Positions 1 to 10,534 of a DNA stretch of 64,000 nt are shown here, piece by piece (position 1 is the stretch's first letter; each line of letters begins with the position of its first letter). Origin of the DNA: Thuidium tamariscinum (Eukaryota; Streptophyta; Bryopsida; Hypnales; Thuidiaceae); assembly GCA_947034885.2 (NCBI GenBank), contig OX344756.2:11652098-11716097 (forward strand), given 5' to 3'. The notes beneath the pieces were generated by a model. The model did not search any database and had not been told where the DNA came from. It worked only from the letters and a program-made list of their open reading frames with translations. Made by a program: the position numbers and the translations under genes.

Positions 1-1379
1 GATATGCTTTCAAGAATGGTAGTGCAATGATACCGCATATGAAACAATTCAACAAGGATATTGTTAATACTTGTGGTGGCCATCCATTAAGCTTAGAAGT
101 TATGGGCTCTTGTTTAAATGGACAAACGTGCCTTCGTGTATGGGAGCGAGCTTTACAAAGATTGAAGAGAGGAGAATATGATGCCTATGAGGACGTGGGA
201 AGAAGATTGGAGATTAGTTTTGATATGCTTAGCAATGAAGAGCAAGATGTGTTTTTAGACATATCGTGTTTCTTTTGTAAAGATGTATGGCTTGAAGACA
301 TTCAAGAAGACACAATAGTTGACTATTTGAATGAAAACACTAAAACAATAATTGCAAGCCTAAGTGAAAAGTCACTCATCAAAATCAATGACAATGGATG
401 TATAAATATGCATGATTCAATACGTGATATGGGACGTAGAATCTCAAGGACAAGATTTGGAGGTCGAAGAAAGTAGAAGCGACCTTTCAATTCACTAGAA
501 ACATTGACAAAAGAGGTATATTTTATTTAATAGAAAAATGTTTTGAATGATTCATTTTTTACAAATATCTTGGTTTAGTTCTAAATCTCAAAGTGGTCAT
601 GTTTGTTGAGAAAAGTTTGGTTTCTATGATAATCAATGTCCTTGTCAATTTCATTAATGCCCATCAACTTGTAACTATTTAACAATGAAACTTTGTGATT
701 CAGGAGTTTCAAAATGCTCGAGGCATTTGCATTACAGGTGTGAATGAAGAAATAGATTTGACTACCATTGCAAAGGGTGAATTCTCATAATTGTTGCTTC
801 TATATATTGAAGTACTCAATGATTTGAGCAATGTTGCAAAATTGATTAAGAATACTCATCAACTCAAATTTCTTCGAATTACATATAAAACAAATGATAT
901 TGATCATGGAAATGTCTCTTTATATTGCACCAATCAACTCATAGACCTCTTCTTACTCCAAGAACTTCAACAACTTACAGTATTAGAACTGCAACATTTT
1001 CCATCATTAAAGATTTTTCCGAACACAACAATTGAACACATTCCATTGAAGACATTGTGCTTGAAAGATTGTGACAACCTTACAAACATATCAGAGGGTT
1101 TTCAAAACATGACATCATTGAAATCATTGTTCATCCAAGGATGCAAAAACTTGGCCCAAGTTCATATAACATTTAAAAATCTCAAAGCTCTTAAGTTGCT
1201 AAGTTTCAAAGGATGTAAGGCATTGAAAAATATCCCCCATGGATTGGATCAATTGCCATCTTTAGAAAAGCTTGACTTTATTGATTGCAAGGAATTGAAG
1301 ATTGTGAATTCCGAGCTTGCATCCTTGAAAACACTTACTACATTGAATTTCAAGGGATGTGAACTATTGGAAGAGATTC

Positions 1380-3790
1380 CGCTAGCCATTGCAACCATGT
1401 CATGTTTGCAGTGGCTTGGCTTTAAAGGTTGCAAGAAGTTGCGGGTGGGGCATGCATCATTTGAGAATCTCAAGGCTTTGAAGAATTTGGACTTTGAGGG
1501 ATGTGAACTATTGGAAGCCTTGCCCCAAGGATTGGAGAATGTGGTAACACTAGAAAAGCTGCATTTGAATGATTGCAAGCAATTGAAGACTATTGATTCC
1601 GCGCTTGCATCTTTGATGTCACTTACTACATTAGATTTCAAGGGATGTGAACTATTGGAAGAGACTCCACTAGCCATTGCCAACATGTCATGTTTGCAAT
1701 GGCTTGGGTTTGAAGGTTGCAAGAAGTTGCGGGTGGGGCATGCATCATTTGAGAATCTCAAGGCTTTGAGGATTTTGGACTTTAAGGGATGTGAGGTGCT
1801 AGATGCCTTGCCCCGAGGATTGGAGAATGTGGTATCACTCGAAGAGTTGTACTTGAATGATTGCAAGCAATTGAAGATTGTGGATTCGGTGCTTGCATCC
1901 TTGACATCACTTACTACATTGAATTTCAAGGGATGTGAACTATTGGAAGAGATTCCGCTAGCCATTGCCAACATGTCATGTTTGCAGTGGCTTGGCTTTA
2001 AAGGTTGCAAGAAGTTGCGGGTGGGGCATGCATCATTTGAGAATCTCAAGGCTTTGAGGATTTTGGACTTTAACCCCTAAAGTTCTTTGACTATGTTTCC
2101 ACTAAAAACTCTCCAAAACTGTCATTTTTAGTGCAAGTACCAAGTTTTAGAAAAAAAATATTTTTGGACAAATGTAACCGTAGGATCTTGTATTAAAGTA
2201 GATAGAAATGATGTGGAAAAAATTTCAGAAGAATCCACCGTGTGGATTGCAAGATATTAGCGTTTGAATTTGAAAAATTCATTTTTTTAACCCTGCTGAA
2301 AATTGGGCAGCTGCGGTTCAGAAGGTCTGATTTGTATGAAAAAATGGTCGAAATGGTTGTGCTTCTTTGGATTCTTTAGTAAGAACAAGTTGGCTACGTG
2401 CTCAAAAAATTTCAAATCATTTGGAATTGTACAACATATAGAAAAAAAATAGTAAGTAGAAAGAAGTAGTGAATCATGTAATATACTAAATTGTTAAGAA
2501 TTTAATTATAGAATTAAAAAATGACAATCCCAACGGTTGTGACATTATAATAAAATATCTACATCTAATGTTTTTATCATTTTTCAAAAATATTGAAAAT
2601 TGAGTTAGATAAACGATTTCAAAGTTTATTTCAAAGTAAAGAATCCATAACTGCCCACAAACTAAAAAACTTCATAACTTTCATCTCATTGATCAAATTA
2701 GAATGATTTAAAGCTTTCCATGTATATATAAGTTTGACAAACCAATTTCAAATTTCAATTTTTCAAAAAAGTAATTTTTTCAGATCTGCCCGAACTGCCC
2801 GAGTTGAGAAAAAAGCAACATATTATGCAATAACTTTTTGACAATGTAGTCAAAAGTTATGAAAATTGTTGGGCCTTAAAGATATTCCTAGATCCCATGT
2901 TGTGTAAAAATTTCAAAGAAAAATATTAAAACCTCCATTCACAGGTACCTGCCCAAAAAAGTTATGTTGCCAAATACAAAGGGTTGGTCCTTTAGGGGTT
3001 AAGGGATGTGAGGTGCTAGATGCCTTGCCCCGAGGATTGGAGAATGTAGTATCGCTAGAATACTTACGGTTGAATGATTGCAAGCAATTGAAGATTGTGG
3101 ATTCGGTGCTTGCATCCTTGACATCACTTACTACATTGAATTTCAAGGGATGTGAACTATTGGAAGAGATTCCGCTAGCCATTGCCAACATGTCATGTTT
3201 GCAGTGGCTTGGCTTTAAAGGTTGCAAGAGGTTGCGGGTGGGGCATGCATCATTTGAGAATCTCAAGGCTTTGATGAGTTTGAACTTTGAGGGATGTGAG
3301 GTACTGGAAGCCTTGCCCCGAAGATTGGAGAATGTGGTATCACTCGAAGAGTTGTACTTGAATGATTGCAAGCAATTGAAGATTGTGGATTCGGTGCTTG
3401 CATCCTTGACGTCACTTACTACATTGAAATTCTGCTAGCCATTGCCAACATGCCTTGTTTATTGTGGCTTGGCTTTGGAGGTTGTAACAAGTTGTAGGTG
3501 GGACATGCATCATTTGAGAATTTGGTCTTTTTAGGATGTGAGGTGTTGGAAGCCTTGCCCCAAGGATTGGAGGATGTGGTATCACTCGAGAACTTGTAGT
3601 TGAATGATTGTAAGCAATTGAAGATTTCCGATTCAGTGTTGGCATGCTTGACATCACTTACTACATTGGATTTCAAGGGATGTGAACTATTGAAAGAGAT
3701 CCTGCTAGCCATTGTCAACATGTCATGTTTGTAGTGGCTTGGCTTTGAAGGTTGCAAGAAGTTGCAGGTCGGACATGCATCATTTGAGAA
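1380..3790 (+). repeat. 288-bp tandem LRR module, at least six copies
   Basis: A block encoding four LRRs (96 residues) recurs every 288 bp. The landmark CCATTGC(C/A)A(A/C)CATGTCATG occurs near 1385, 1673 and 1961, then after the transposon near 3178, 3436 and 3710. The first copies are almost identical, while the last two carry stops and small deletions. The four LRRs in a unit have cores resembling LHLNDCKQL, LNFKGCELL, LGFKGCKKL and LDFEGCEVL. The near-identity points to recent unequal exchange or gene conversion. Confidence 0.9.
2073..2999 (+). mobile_element. 927-bp non-autonomous TIR element inserted in the LRR frame
   Basis: The insert starts ACCCCTAAAG and ends CTTTAGGGGT, perfect 10-bp terminal inverted repeats, flanked by TA on both sides (2071-2072 and 3000-3001). 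TTA duplication with an asymmetric end is equally possible. The sister LRR repeat at about 1766-1790 shows the empty site. Removing the element plus one target copy (929 bp) restores the LRR reading frame. There is no internal coding region. The element supplies the TAA stop at 2078-2080 that ends the upstream ORF. A diverged relative lies at 50281-51082. Confidence 0.88.
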
Positions 3791-3870
3791 TCTCAAGGCA
3801 TTGAAGAATTTGGATTTTAGAGGATGTGAGGTATTTTAAACCTCGCCTCAAGGATTGGAGACTATGGTGT

Positions 3871-3900
3871 CACTATAAAAAAACCGTGTTTTTTTATGGT
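3871..3900 (+). mobile_element. CACTA-type 5' terminus (orphan end)
   Basis: The sequence CACTATAAAAAAACCGTG lies at the point where LRR homology stops and resembles the CACTA-type ends elsewhere in the window (7324, 33261, 49646, 52581). I did not find its matching 3' end, so the element is truncated, or its partner is diverged or far away. Confidence 0.4.
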
Positions 3901-5060
3901 AAAATTTTGTGTTGGAGTGTTGAGTGTGATATTCTTTTACATTAGATCAAACATCAATTTTCATGTGTTTCTATGGACGTGCCAAAATATGCTCTACTAA
4001 GGCAAATTGTGACATGTTGAGCCTATGACAACAAAGATAACATAGGTGATTGGGGTAGTGATGACTTAGTAATGTCTTGAAAGCTTTAGAAGAGGAAACT
4101 TCAAGATTTTGAGTGATGGTTACCTCCGGCTTCTTGGTGTCCAGTGCGACAAGCTTTTCTAACATGCATTGTAATCTCAAACATTGTCTTTGGTGTGAAT
4201 AAGCATTCCAACTTTTTGTGGAGTTGCAATATTGCAATAAGGGATGTTCTTCAAGAAGTTCATTTTATATCTTCTCAAGAGGAGGGTTTTATTTTGATAG
4301 GTCAAGGGACTTCATGGTCTTGGCTTAGGCAATGTCCTTCATGAGTTTGTTACATATGCATAGAATGGTTTCCCTTAGAACATTATTTTTGTTGAAGGAA
4401 ACATTTCCACAAACATTTGATTACTCATGTGTATGTGATCAAGAGGAAAGTAGGACGACCTTGTATCCTTCAAAACATCATCACATGTAGGTCTCATGTC
4501 TATGCAATTCTAGGCACACCAACGACGCTAGTGTTCGAGCATGGAGCGGTGAGCGTGTGAGCTGCGAGCATGAAGCTTGTGAGCGGTGAGCCCCTACAAG
4601 CCTTTTAAAAATAAAAGTAGGGCCCAAAAAAATTTAGGTCTAACTTTTTCTATTTTTTTGTAAAATTATACTATTTATAGTAAGTTTGGTGACCTATTAC
4701 CGTGTTCCCTATAACCATGGATTGTTCTGAAATGTTATATTGCAGTGGTTGTAAATAGATTTATCTATGCATTCCCTCTTTCAATCTTGTTGGCAAATTT
4801 TCAACAATATTACTGTTAATGATAGTATAAACCTTATCATTTACATTAGGTATAATAGAGTCATGTGACTTTGGCTATAGGCAACTATATCCTTTTGAGT
4901 TTAAGGGTAAAAGAGGAATGCTTTTTCACCAAATACTCTTTTTACAGATGAGACATGCTTCTCAATTGTATGACAATATTACCTTTTTTTATTCCATGTA
5001 TTTCATATAATTTCAAGTGCAATATATGGAAAAAGGCTTAAGTGAATAAAGTACACTCTA
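3901..5060. other. No supported gene
   Basis: The only ORFs are short and overlap on opposite strands, and I recognise no family. This stretch separates the NLR remnant from the 3' end of the MULE transposase gene. It may belong to the CACTA-like element beginning at 3871 or to the terminal region of the MULE. Confidence 0.5.
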
Positions 5061-6753
5061 GAAAAGAAAGGTTGTCTACTTTGAAACTATAATGATTCCT
5101 GCTCGAACTAGTAGGACCTTCAACTCATTGAAGCTATAACTAGGTGTATGAATGAATTTGTCATCATGAATGTCCATCTTGCAAAAGTACCTATATAAAT
5201 AGTATAAGTGCTTGCAGTTCACGTATTGTGCTCTCCCTTCGATAGCGGATACAACCATATTGACAAAGTCTGGGCATGTACATATAGGAAACATACCCAT
5301 TGTCACTCAATACACATTTTTTTGTGAGCCTATCCTAGTTTCAAGAACCACAATTGCACCAAGTCCTGGAAGAGGGAGAAGGGTCACTCCTAAAATTTGT
5401 CCTCTAATGTTCTTAGCATTCTCCCATTTATTTTGTTGCTCAGTAGTAGGGGCATTTGCAACTCTCCTAATAGTTCAATTATTCCTCACTATTGGATATA
5501 CATTTGGATTTGGAGGAGGTGGATGGTCAAAATAAACAGGTTCAAATATCTTAGCCATAGTGAAAAGTTGACGTGGCAACAATATAGGCTGTTCTTGCAG
5601 ATGGAAGCCCGCATGTTGCAGCAGTAATGTTCTTCTCGATTCAAACAATTTCCACTCAATATGGGCCAAACCTCAGGCATTTGAGGCCAATCAATGACCC
5701 ACTTTCGCTTTGTACCTTTCACACATTGTTCAATGTCATTCCAACAAAACCAGAAGTCTACCACCACCTCACGCTTACTTCCATATTCTTCCTTTCTATC
5801 ACAATAGGTAGAAGCTAGAGTTCCATTTCTGCCCTTTGAAATCTTAGAGGTACACTTGATATTCAAGGTCTGTTGTTGAGCTGAACATCTAGCATTTGAT
5901 TTGTGGCTAATTCTTGCAATGTGCTACTTTGATGTATCACAATCACTTTCAAATGCTACCGTGACATATTGGGAGGTACAAACCTGGCTCTGGTCCCGAT
6001 TGCCCTCTAATGATTCTTCTGATACTTTTGTTGACCTTGTTCGAACACGGGGTTGAGAGAAATTGACTTTGTCTGGTCTATATGAATCTCCTGTATATCC
6101 AATAGGTATGTCAAGCCTCCTATTAGTGCTTCCAAATATTTCTTCTCCCTCCAAATGTGGTACTCGAGTTCCCACGCCATGTGCTTCTGGCAATGTATTA
6201 AGCGCTTCTGCAATTTTTTTGGGGCAGTCGCTTTGCCTTGCTGCTCTCAATTTCAATTCCCCTTTTGATGGCCCTGACCCGGATGCATGACCTCTCAAGT
6301 AAGCTCGATAGTTTGTCATTTGCATCCAAGCACAAATACTATCATCACAAGTTGCATCGAACAAATTGTTTCCTCTTTTTCCTGACATTTGTAGCCACTT
6401 GTTGTGAACCGTTTCAGACAAATTACAGAAAGGCATGTCTGTCATCTCTTCCAAAGTTAAACCCTACAAATCCAACCAAAGTAAAGTATGAATAAAAACT
6501 GTATGAAATCTCCTCTATCCAATTATATTTCAAACTGGTATGTATAATTGCAAACTTTGAACTATAGGGTTTAAAGTTCTTTTAGAATTTCATCAAATTA
6601 AAAAATTAAAAAAAAATCCAAATGCTAAATTCAAGAAATTTTGAAAAGTGGAGTACAAATAAAGAATTCATGCACCTTGGACATATGCATGCAAGTCTTG
6701 CATTCATGTAACTTATTTAAAATAGAACTAATAATGTCAGCTACATAAGCATT

Positions 6754-6848
6754 CGTCGGATCCGACGGTTTAGGGTCATCAGTCCCCTAGTACTAAATTG
6801 ACTTGAGCAAAATGCCGTCGGATCCAACGGCCCTTATTCTAAACCCTC
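6754..6848. repeat. Small inverted repeat around CGGATCCG palindromes
   Basis: CGTCGGATCCGACGG (6754-6768) and CCGTCGGATCCAACGG (6815-6830) are each near-palindromic. They are flanked by TTTAGGG and CTAAACCCT in inverted orientation, so the roughly 95-bp segment could fold. It lies in the presumed intron of the MULE gene. It may be a tiny MITE; no clear target duplication was seen. Confidence 0.45.
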
Positions 6849-7323
6849 ATAGGTCTAAATGATTGTAATAATTCCTAATGACTTCAATAAGGGAAACATT
6901 CTAAGTCAATTAATTTTTTTAATAAAAATACAATATTCATTTTAATTTTAAACTTTATTTTGTTATTTCTCTTTCATTCCTAAAGAAAATTATAACTTCA
7001 TCAATACAAATAAAATATCTACGTACCATTGTCATGAAGCCTCCCCATTGTAAATATCAGAAATGCTAAAACGCCAGCCAATCTGCCAATGGTCCAAATG
7101 ATGAAGTGAGTCCTTAGTTGCAGCTCCAGATGATAACCACCATGACTGAATTGCAAGGTAGCGTGTCTCAGCTTCATCCATTGTTTTTGATTCCTTATAC
7201 TGCTTACATAGCGCTATGTGTTGTTGCTGGAAGGATTGTCTGATGTGCTTCTGTGTGTGTTTATGGAGAGAATTACTCCAATGTAGTAAACACGTCCTCT
7301 CACAGTTTTTTATAACCTCATCT

Positions 7324-7657
7324 CACTATAACAAAACATGGTTGAAAAAAACTGCGCAGAAATTTTTTTGTGGTTTTTTTTGCCATGTTTTTTTGCGCGT
7401 TGCGCGTAGTGAACAGCCAACTTTGGCAGCAATTTCCCACTGCAATTTTTGGAGTTGGGAAGTGTGTCATATATCAATGGAAAGGTATTTTGAATACCTT
7501 TCCATTGATATATGACACACTTCCCAACTCCAAAAATTGCAGTGGGAAATTGCTGCCAAAGTTGGCTGTTCACTACGCGCAACGCGCACAAAAACATGGC
7601 AAAAAAAACCACAAAAAAATTTCTGCACGGTTTTTTCGACCATGTTTTGTTATAGTG
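7324..7657. mobile_element. 334-bp near-perfect palindrome (foldback MITE, CACTA-like ends)
   Basis: The element begins CACTATAACAAAACATGG and ends CCATGTTTTGTTATAGTG. The two arms pair over almost the whole length, with the axis near 7490 in GGTATTTTGAATACC and essentially no loop. It interrupts the MULE coding sequence between the codons for ...SSGCA and ...CERTCLLHW. Flanking triplets are TCT and TTT, a poor target duplication. The ORFs seen on both strands here are mirror images produced by the palindrome and are not genes. The transcript of either strand would fold into a long hairpin. Confidence 0.87.
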
Positions 7658-8358
7658 TTTGCACAACCACTACTATAGACAATGCGCACGGCATTCCAAT
7701 TGGCCATAGCACTATCTGCCATGAACTCCTTGAAGTTTGGTTCAGTGACTTCATACTGTGACATTATAGCATTTAAGGACCTCCAGAACTGCACTTGTAT
7801 AATAGTATCTTCAGATTGCATATCACACACTGCAATGGTCATCACCTTCTTTTACTGACAATCATACACGTGGCAAGCCATGGTGGCCCAATCCTTCACG
7901 CGCTTCACATGGTCGAACATCATCCATTCATCCATGCATTTTGCAAATCCCCTCCAACTTGCATGCGCTTTGTCACAGTCCGAAAATATCATCTAAGTGA
8001 AATAGAAAGATAGTTGATAGAATAGTTCAAATTTTCAAATTTTTAGGTTTAGATATGGGGAGAATAAGACATTTAGAGTCTTTTAATTACCTTGGGATCC
8101 GTCTAAACCGGATTGACCAAGGAGAGTTTCCGGATTGTGAGTATAAATTTCCGAATCCGAATTCCTCAATACTCGGAACAGAACTTTCCGGAAGACAGAA
8201 TTGGCCAAAGACGGATCCGGTACACTCCAGGACGGGTCCGAACTAGTTTCGGATAGTCGGCACCTACGGGTCTACGCCGCCGACCTACGGAAACTAGCGT
8301 AATGGCCGGGAATGTCGTGCCGTTCCGAGGAGAACTGGGAACGTTGGGTACCGACTAG

Positions 8359-8367
8359 TATATAAAT
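8359..8367 (+). promoter_or_regulatory. TATA box of the LTR-like element
   Basis: TATATAAAT lies about 390 bp inside the element and about 170 bp upstream of the ATG at 8540, a good position for an LTR promoter. The sequence between is plausible as a leader. No other core-promoter element was identified. Confidence 0.5.
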
Positions 8368-8539
8368 CCTGCCATCCCACTTCATTTTCCCTTTTCGATT
8401 TGGCAAATCGAGGTACGCATGTGTGCAGGTTTTGGAGTGCATATAGAGAGAGAAAGAGTGGTGAGCAATAGAGATCGGTTCCGGGTTTAGTTCAGGGTCG
8501 GTGCCAACCGCACCGACAAGTTCCGACTCGGGCGGAGAG

Positions 8540-10534
8540 ATGGCGAGCTCCTCCAATCCGAAACGGATGGTGGTGACTGCCGAGGCGATTTCACCACTCA
8601 TCCCTTCCGATCCGCAGCATCGGAAGGAGTTAGAAGATGATTTAGTCTTCCTAGGGTGTAAGGGACTGATCCGGTGCCCGTGGAGTGTAAAGAGTGACGA
8701 GATGGTGCAAGAACTCCTCATGGGAGTTCCGAATCAGTACCAACTCATGGTGAGGGGTAGACCGCCTGCCTAGTCGCCGGAAGTCTGGGCGGAAGTATAC
8801 GGGTTTGAGAAAACTGAATTAGGTATGGTTCCCCGAACGGACAAGTTTAGTGTCAACAAGTTCCGGAATCCGCCCCACCCAAAGGACGGATATTCGGTTC
8901 TGGATTGTACGAATGACCAACATAAACGGATGTTGGAATTCCTGATTCCCATCCTCTACTCGGAAAAGCCTACACGTGTCACTGTGACAATAGCGAACAC
9001 CATCTTCGGATGTTTCGAGAAGCGGATAGTCAACTGGAGCCTAGTCCTCCAGTATGTAGTTAATCGGCTAGCCGAACATGTTGGACGGGAGAAGACCAGC
9101 CCTATCAGCACCTACTTGTTCCATCTGTACCATCACAATGACGTACTGAGCGGATCGGAAATCCTCTCCTATGAGACCGGAGTTCAGATCCTCAAGTACG
9201 GCTTGACGGATGAGTTGGACAAGGATCCGGAGGACCCAAAGGACGAGCGGATGGATGAAGAGCTTCAGGAGCTGAAGCCGGCCAACCAGTTGGAGCGGAA
9301 GGTGGAACGGAAGAAATCCACGACGCCGAATAAGAGGGGCAATCCAGACCTAGATCCACCCGGATCGACTTCGAGTAAGAAGAAGAGGAACCACTTTGAC
9401 ACCATCATCTGACACGCCATGATGGCACATGCGGACAGCAACAACCACCAGACAATACTCGAGCGGATCTGCGTCAAGTTGGGCGGAGTGAAGATCGAGG
9501 ACATTCCGGAAGTCCTGGACCAGCTTCCAACTCAAGAGGTGTTACGGAAGAAGGACGAGGAGATCCGGAAGTGGGAGGATGAAGCCCGGATCCAGACGGA
9601 TCGGATCCGACAGGCGGAAGATCTGACCCGAGTGGCTGAAGAAGGGCGGAAGAGGAGAGGAACGGGCTCCAGAGCACAGTGAATTAATCTGGAGAGTGAC
9701 CTCAGTGTCGCCAACGGGAAGATCACCGAAGCTACCACCCTGGTCCACAACCTGAAAGGGTTGGTGGTCCAGCCGGCGGAAGCAGTGGTGAGGGCCCAAC
9801 TGCTTTTCGCCTAGTTGGTAAGAGAGGGGCACGTCACCGGATCGAAGCTCCTCACCATCTTGGTGGATTACCAGGCCAAGATGGAGGGGGTGTTGAAGGA
9901 GATGAGGGCCTTGGTTGAGGCCCTCAATCCGGAAATGGGAGAGGGTCTTCCGAACCTGCTCAACCAGCAGGTTTATACTGACTTCAGCCCCGGAGCACAA
10001 GGACAGATGTCAACGGATCGGAAGCTGCTCGGTGACTCTCCAGTCATGAAGAACCTCAGCGAACTCGGATCGGATCCGAAGGCGGCTGAACCGTCAACCA
10101 CACCGACGGATCCGCCCGAGAAGAGGGCAGCACCGCGACTTGACCTGGAGATCCGAATGAAGGTCCTACCGAATCCGGCCAAAGAGAATCCGGTGAGGGA
10201 GGATCTGGACAAATTCGCCCATATGAAGGAGCCGGACAAGGTTCCGCACAACACACCGGTCATCTTGGCCGACTCGAACAAGGAAGATGATCCGCCCATC
10301 ATCATCATCTGTAGTGAAGCTGGGGAGCAGAGCGGATTCTAGGAAGTAGAGCGATTGGAAAGCTCAGAGGCGGATTCGGAGGAGACCTCGACGAAAGACA
10401 GCGGAACGCCTCCAGTCCCGATTCAGAAGAGACAGACCCGTTCCGCCACCAAGAAAGCTCCACCTGCCGAGGCGGTAACGCGTAGGAGTTCAGTTCTGTC
10501 CGCGGGTACTACATCGAAGCAGGCACGTAAGTAG
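8540..10534 (+). pseudogene. 664-codon element-borne protein with five in-frame stops and no frameshift
   Basis: One reading frame runs from ATG 8540 (MASSSNPKRMVV) to TAG 10532-10534 (SKQARK*). It is broken only by stops at 8771 (TAG), 9410 (TGA), 9680 (TGA), 9812 (TAG) and 10340 (TAG). The N-terminal half is globular, with GFEKTELGMV, FLIPILYSEKPTRVT and WSLVLQYVVNRLAEHVG. The region 9419-9680 is charged and probably coiled coil. The remainder is a Pro/Lys/Asp-rich tail ending in basic residues. The layout resembles the uncharacterised Gag-like or 'plant transposon protein' ORFs of plant retroelements, but I cannot assign a family. Each stop is one C-to-T change from CAG or CGA. An upstream GTG at 8501 is in frame but is less likely to be the start. 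Confidence 0.72.

Larger units (their letters stand above)
1..3870 (+). pseudogene. TIR-class-like NLR resistance gene, broken, 5' end outside window
   Basis: Intracellular immune receptors of this family bind nucleotide with an NB-ARC domain and sense pathogens with leucine-rich repeats (LRRs). The window opens inside the ARC region. GGHPLSLEVMG (about 78-110) is the GLPL-type motif, FLDISCFF (about 255-280) is the RNBS-D motif in its TIR-class form, and MHDSIRDMG (about 409-435) is the MHD switch motif. A likely intron spans about 516-702. LRRs run from about 800 to 3840. Lesions: an in-frame TAA at 788-790 just after the first LRR exon begins; a transposon at 2073-2999; a deletion of about 28 bp near 3429 relative to its sister repeats, which shifts the frame; several stops from 3438 onward; and a CACTA-like end at 3871. 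The minus-strand ORFs over the LRRs are shadows. The class assignment is firm; the TIR domain itself is not in the window. Confidence 0.88.

Noticed and set aside
1249..2049. Long minus-strand ORF (266 codons) over the LRR array, and similar ones at 2913-3796
   Set aside because: It is the antisense of a periodic LRR coding sequence. It shows the same 96-residue period and has no independent domain.
7216..7845. Overlapping ORFs on both strands sharing segments such as AVHYAQRA
   Set aside because: They are mirror products of the 334-bp palindrome. Only the part outside it (7845 to about 7665, minus) is real, as MULE transposase.
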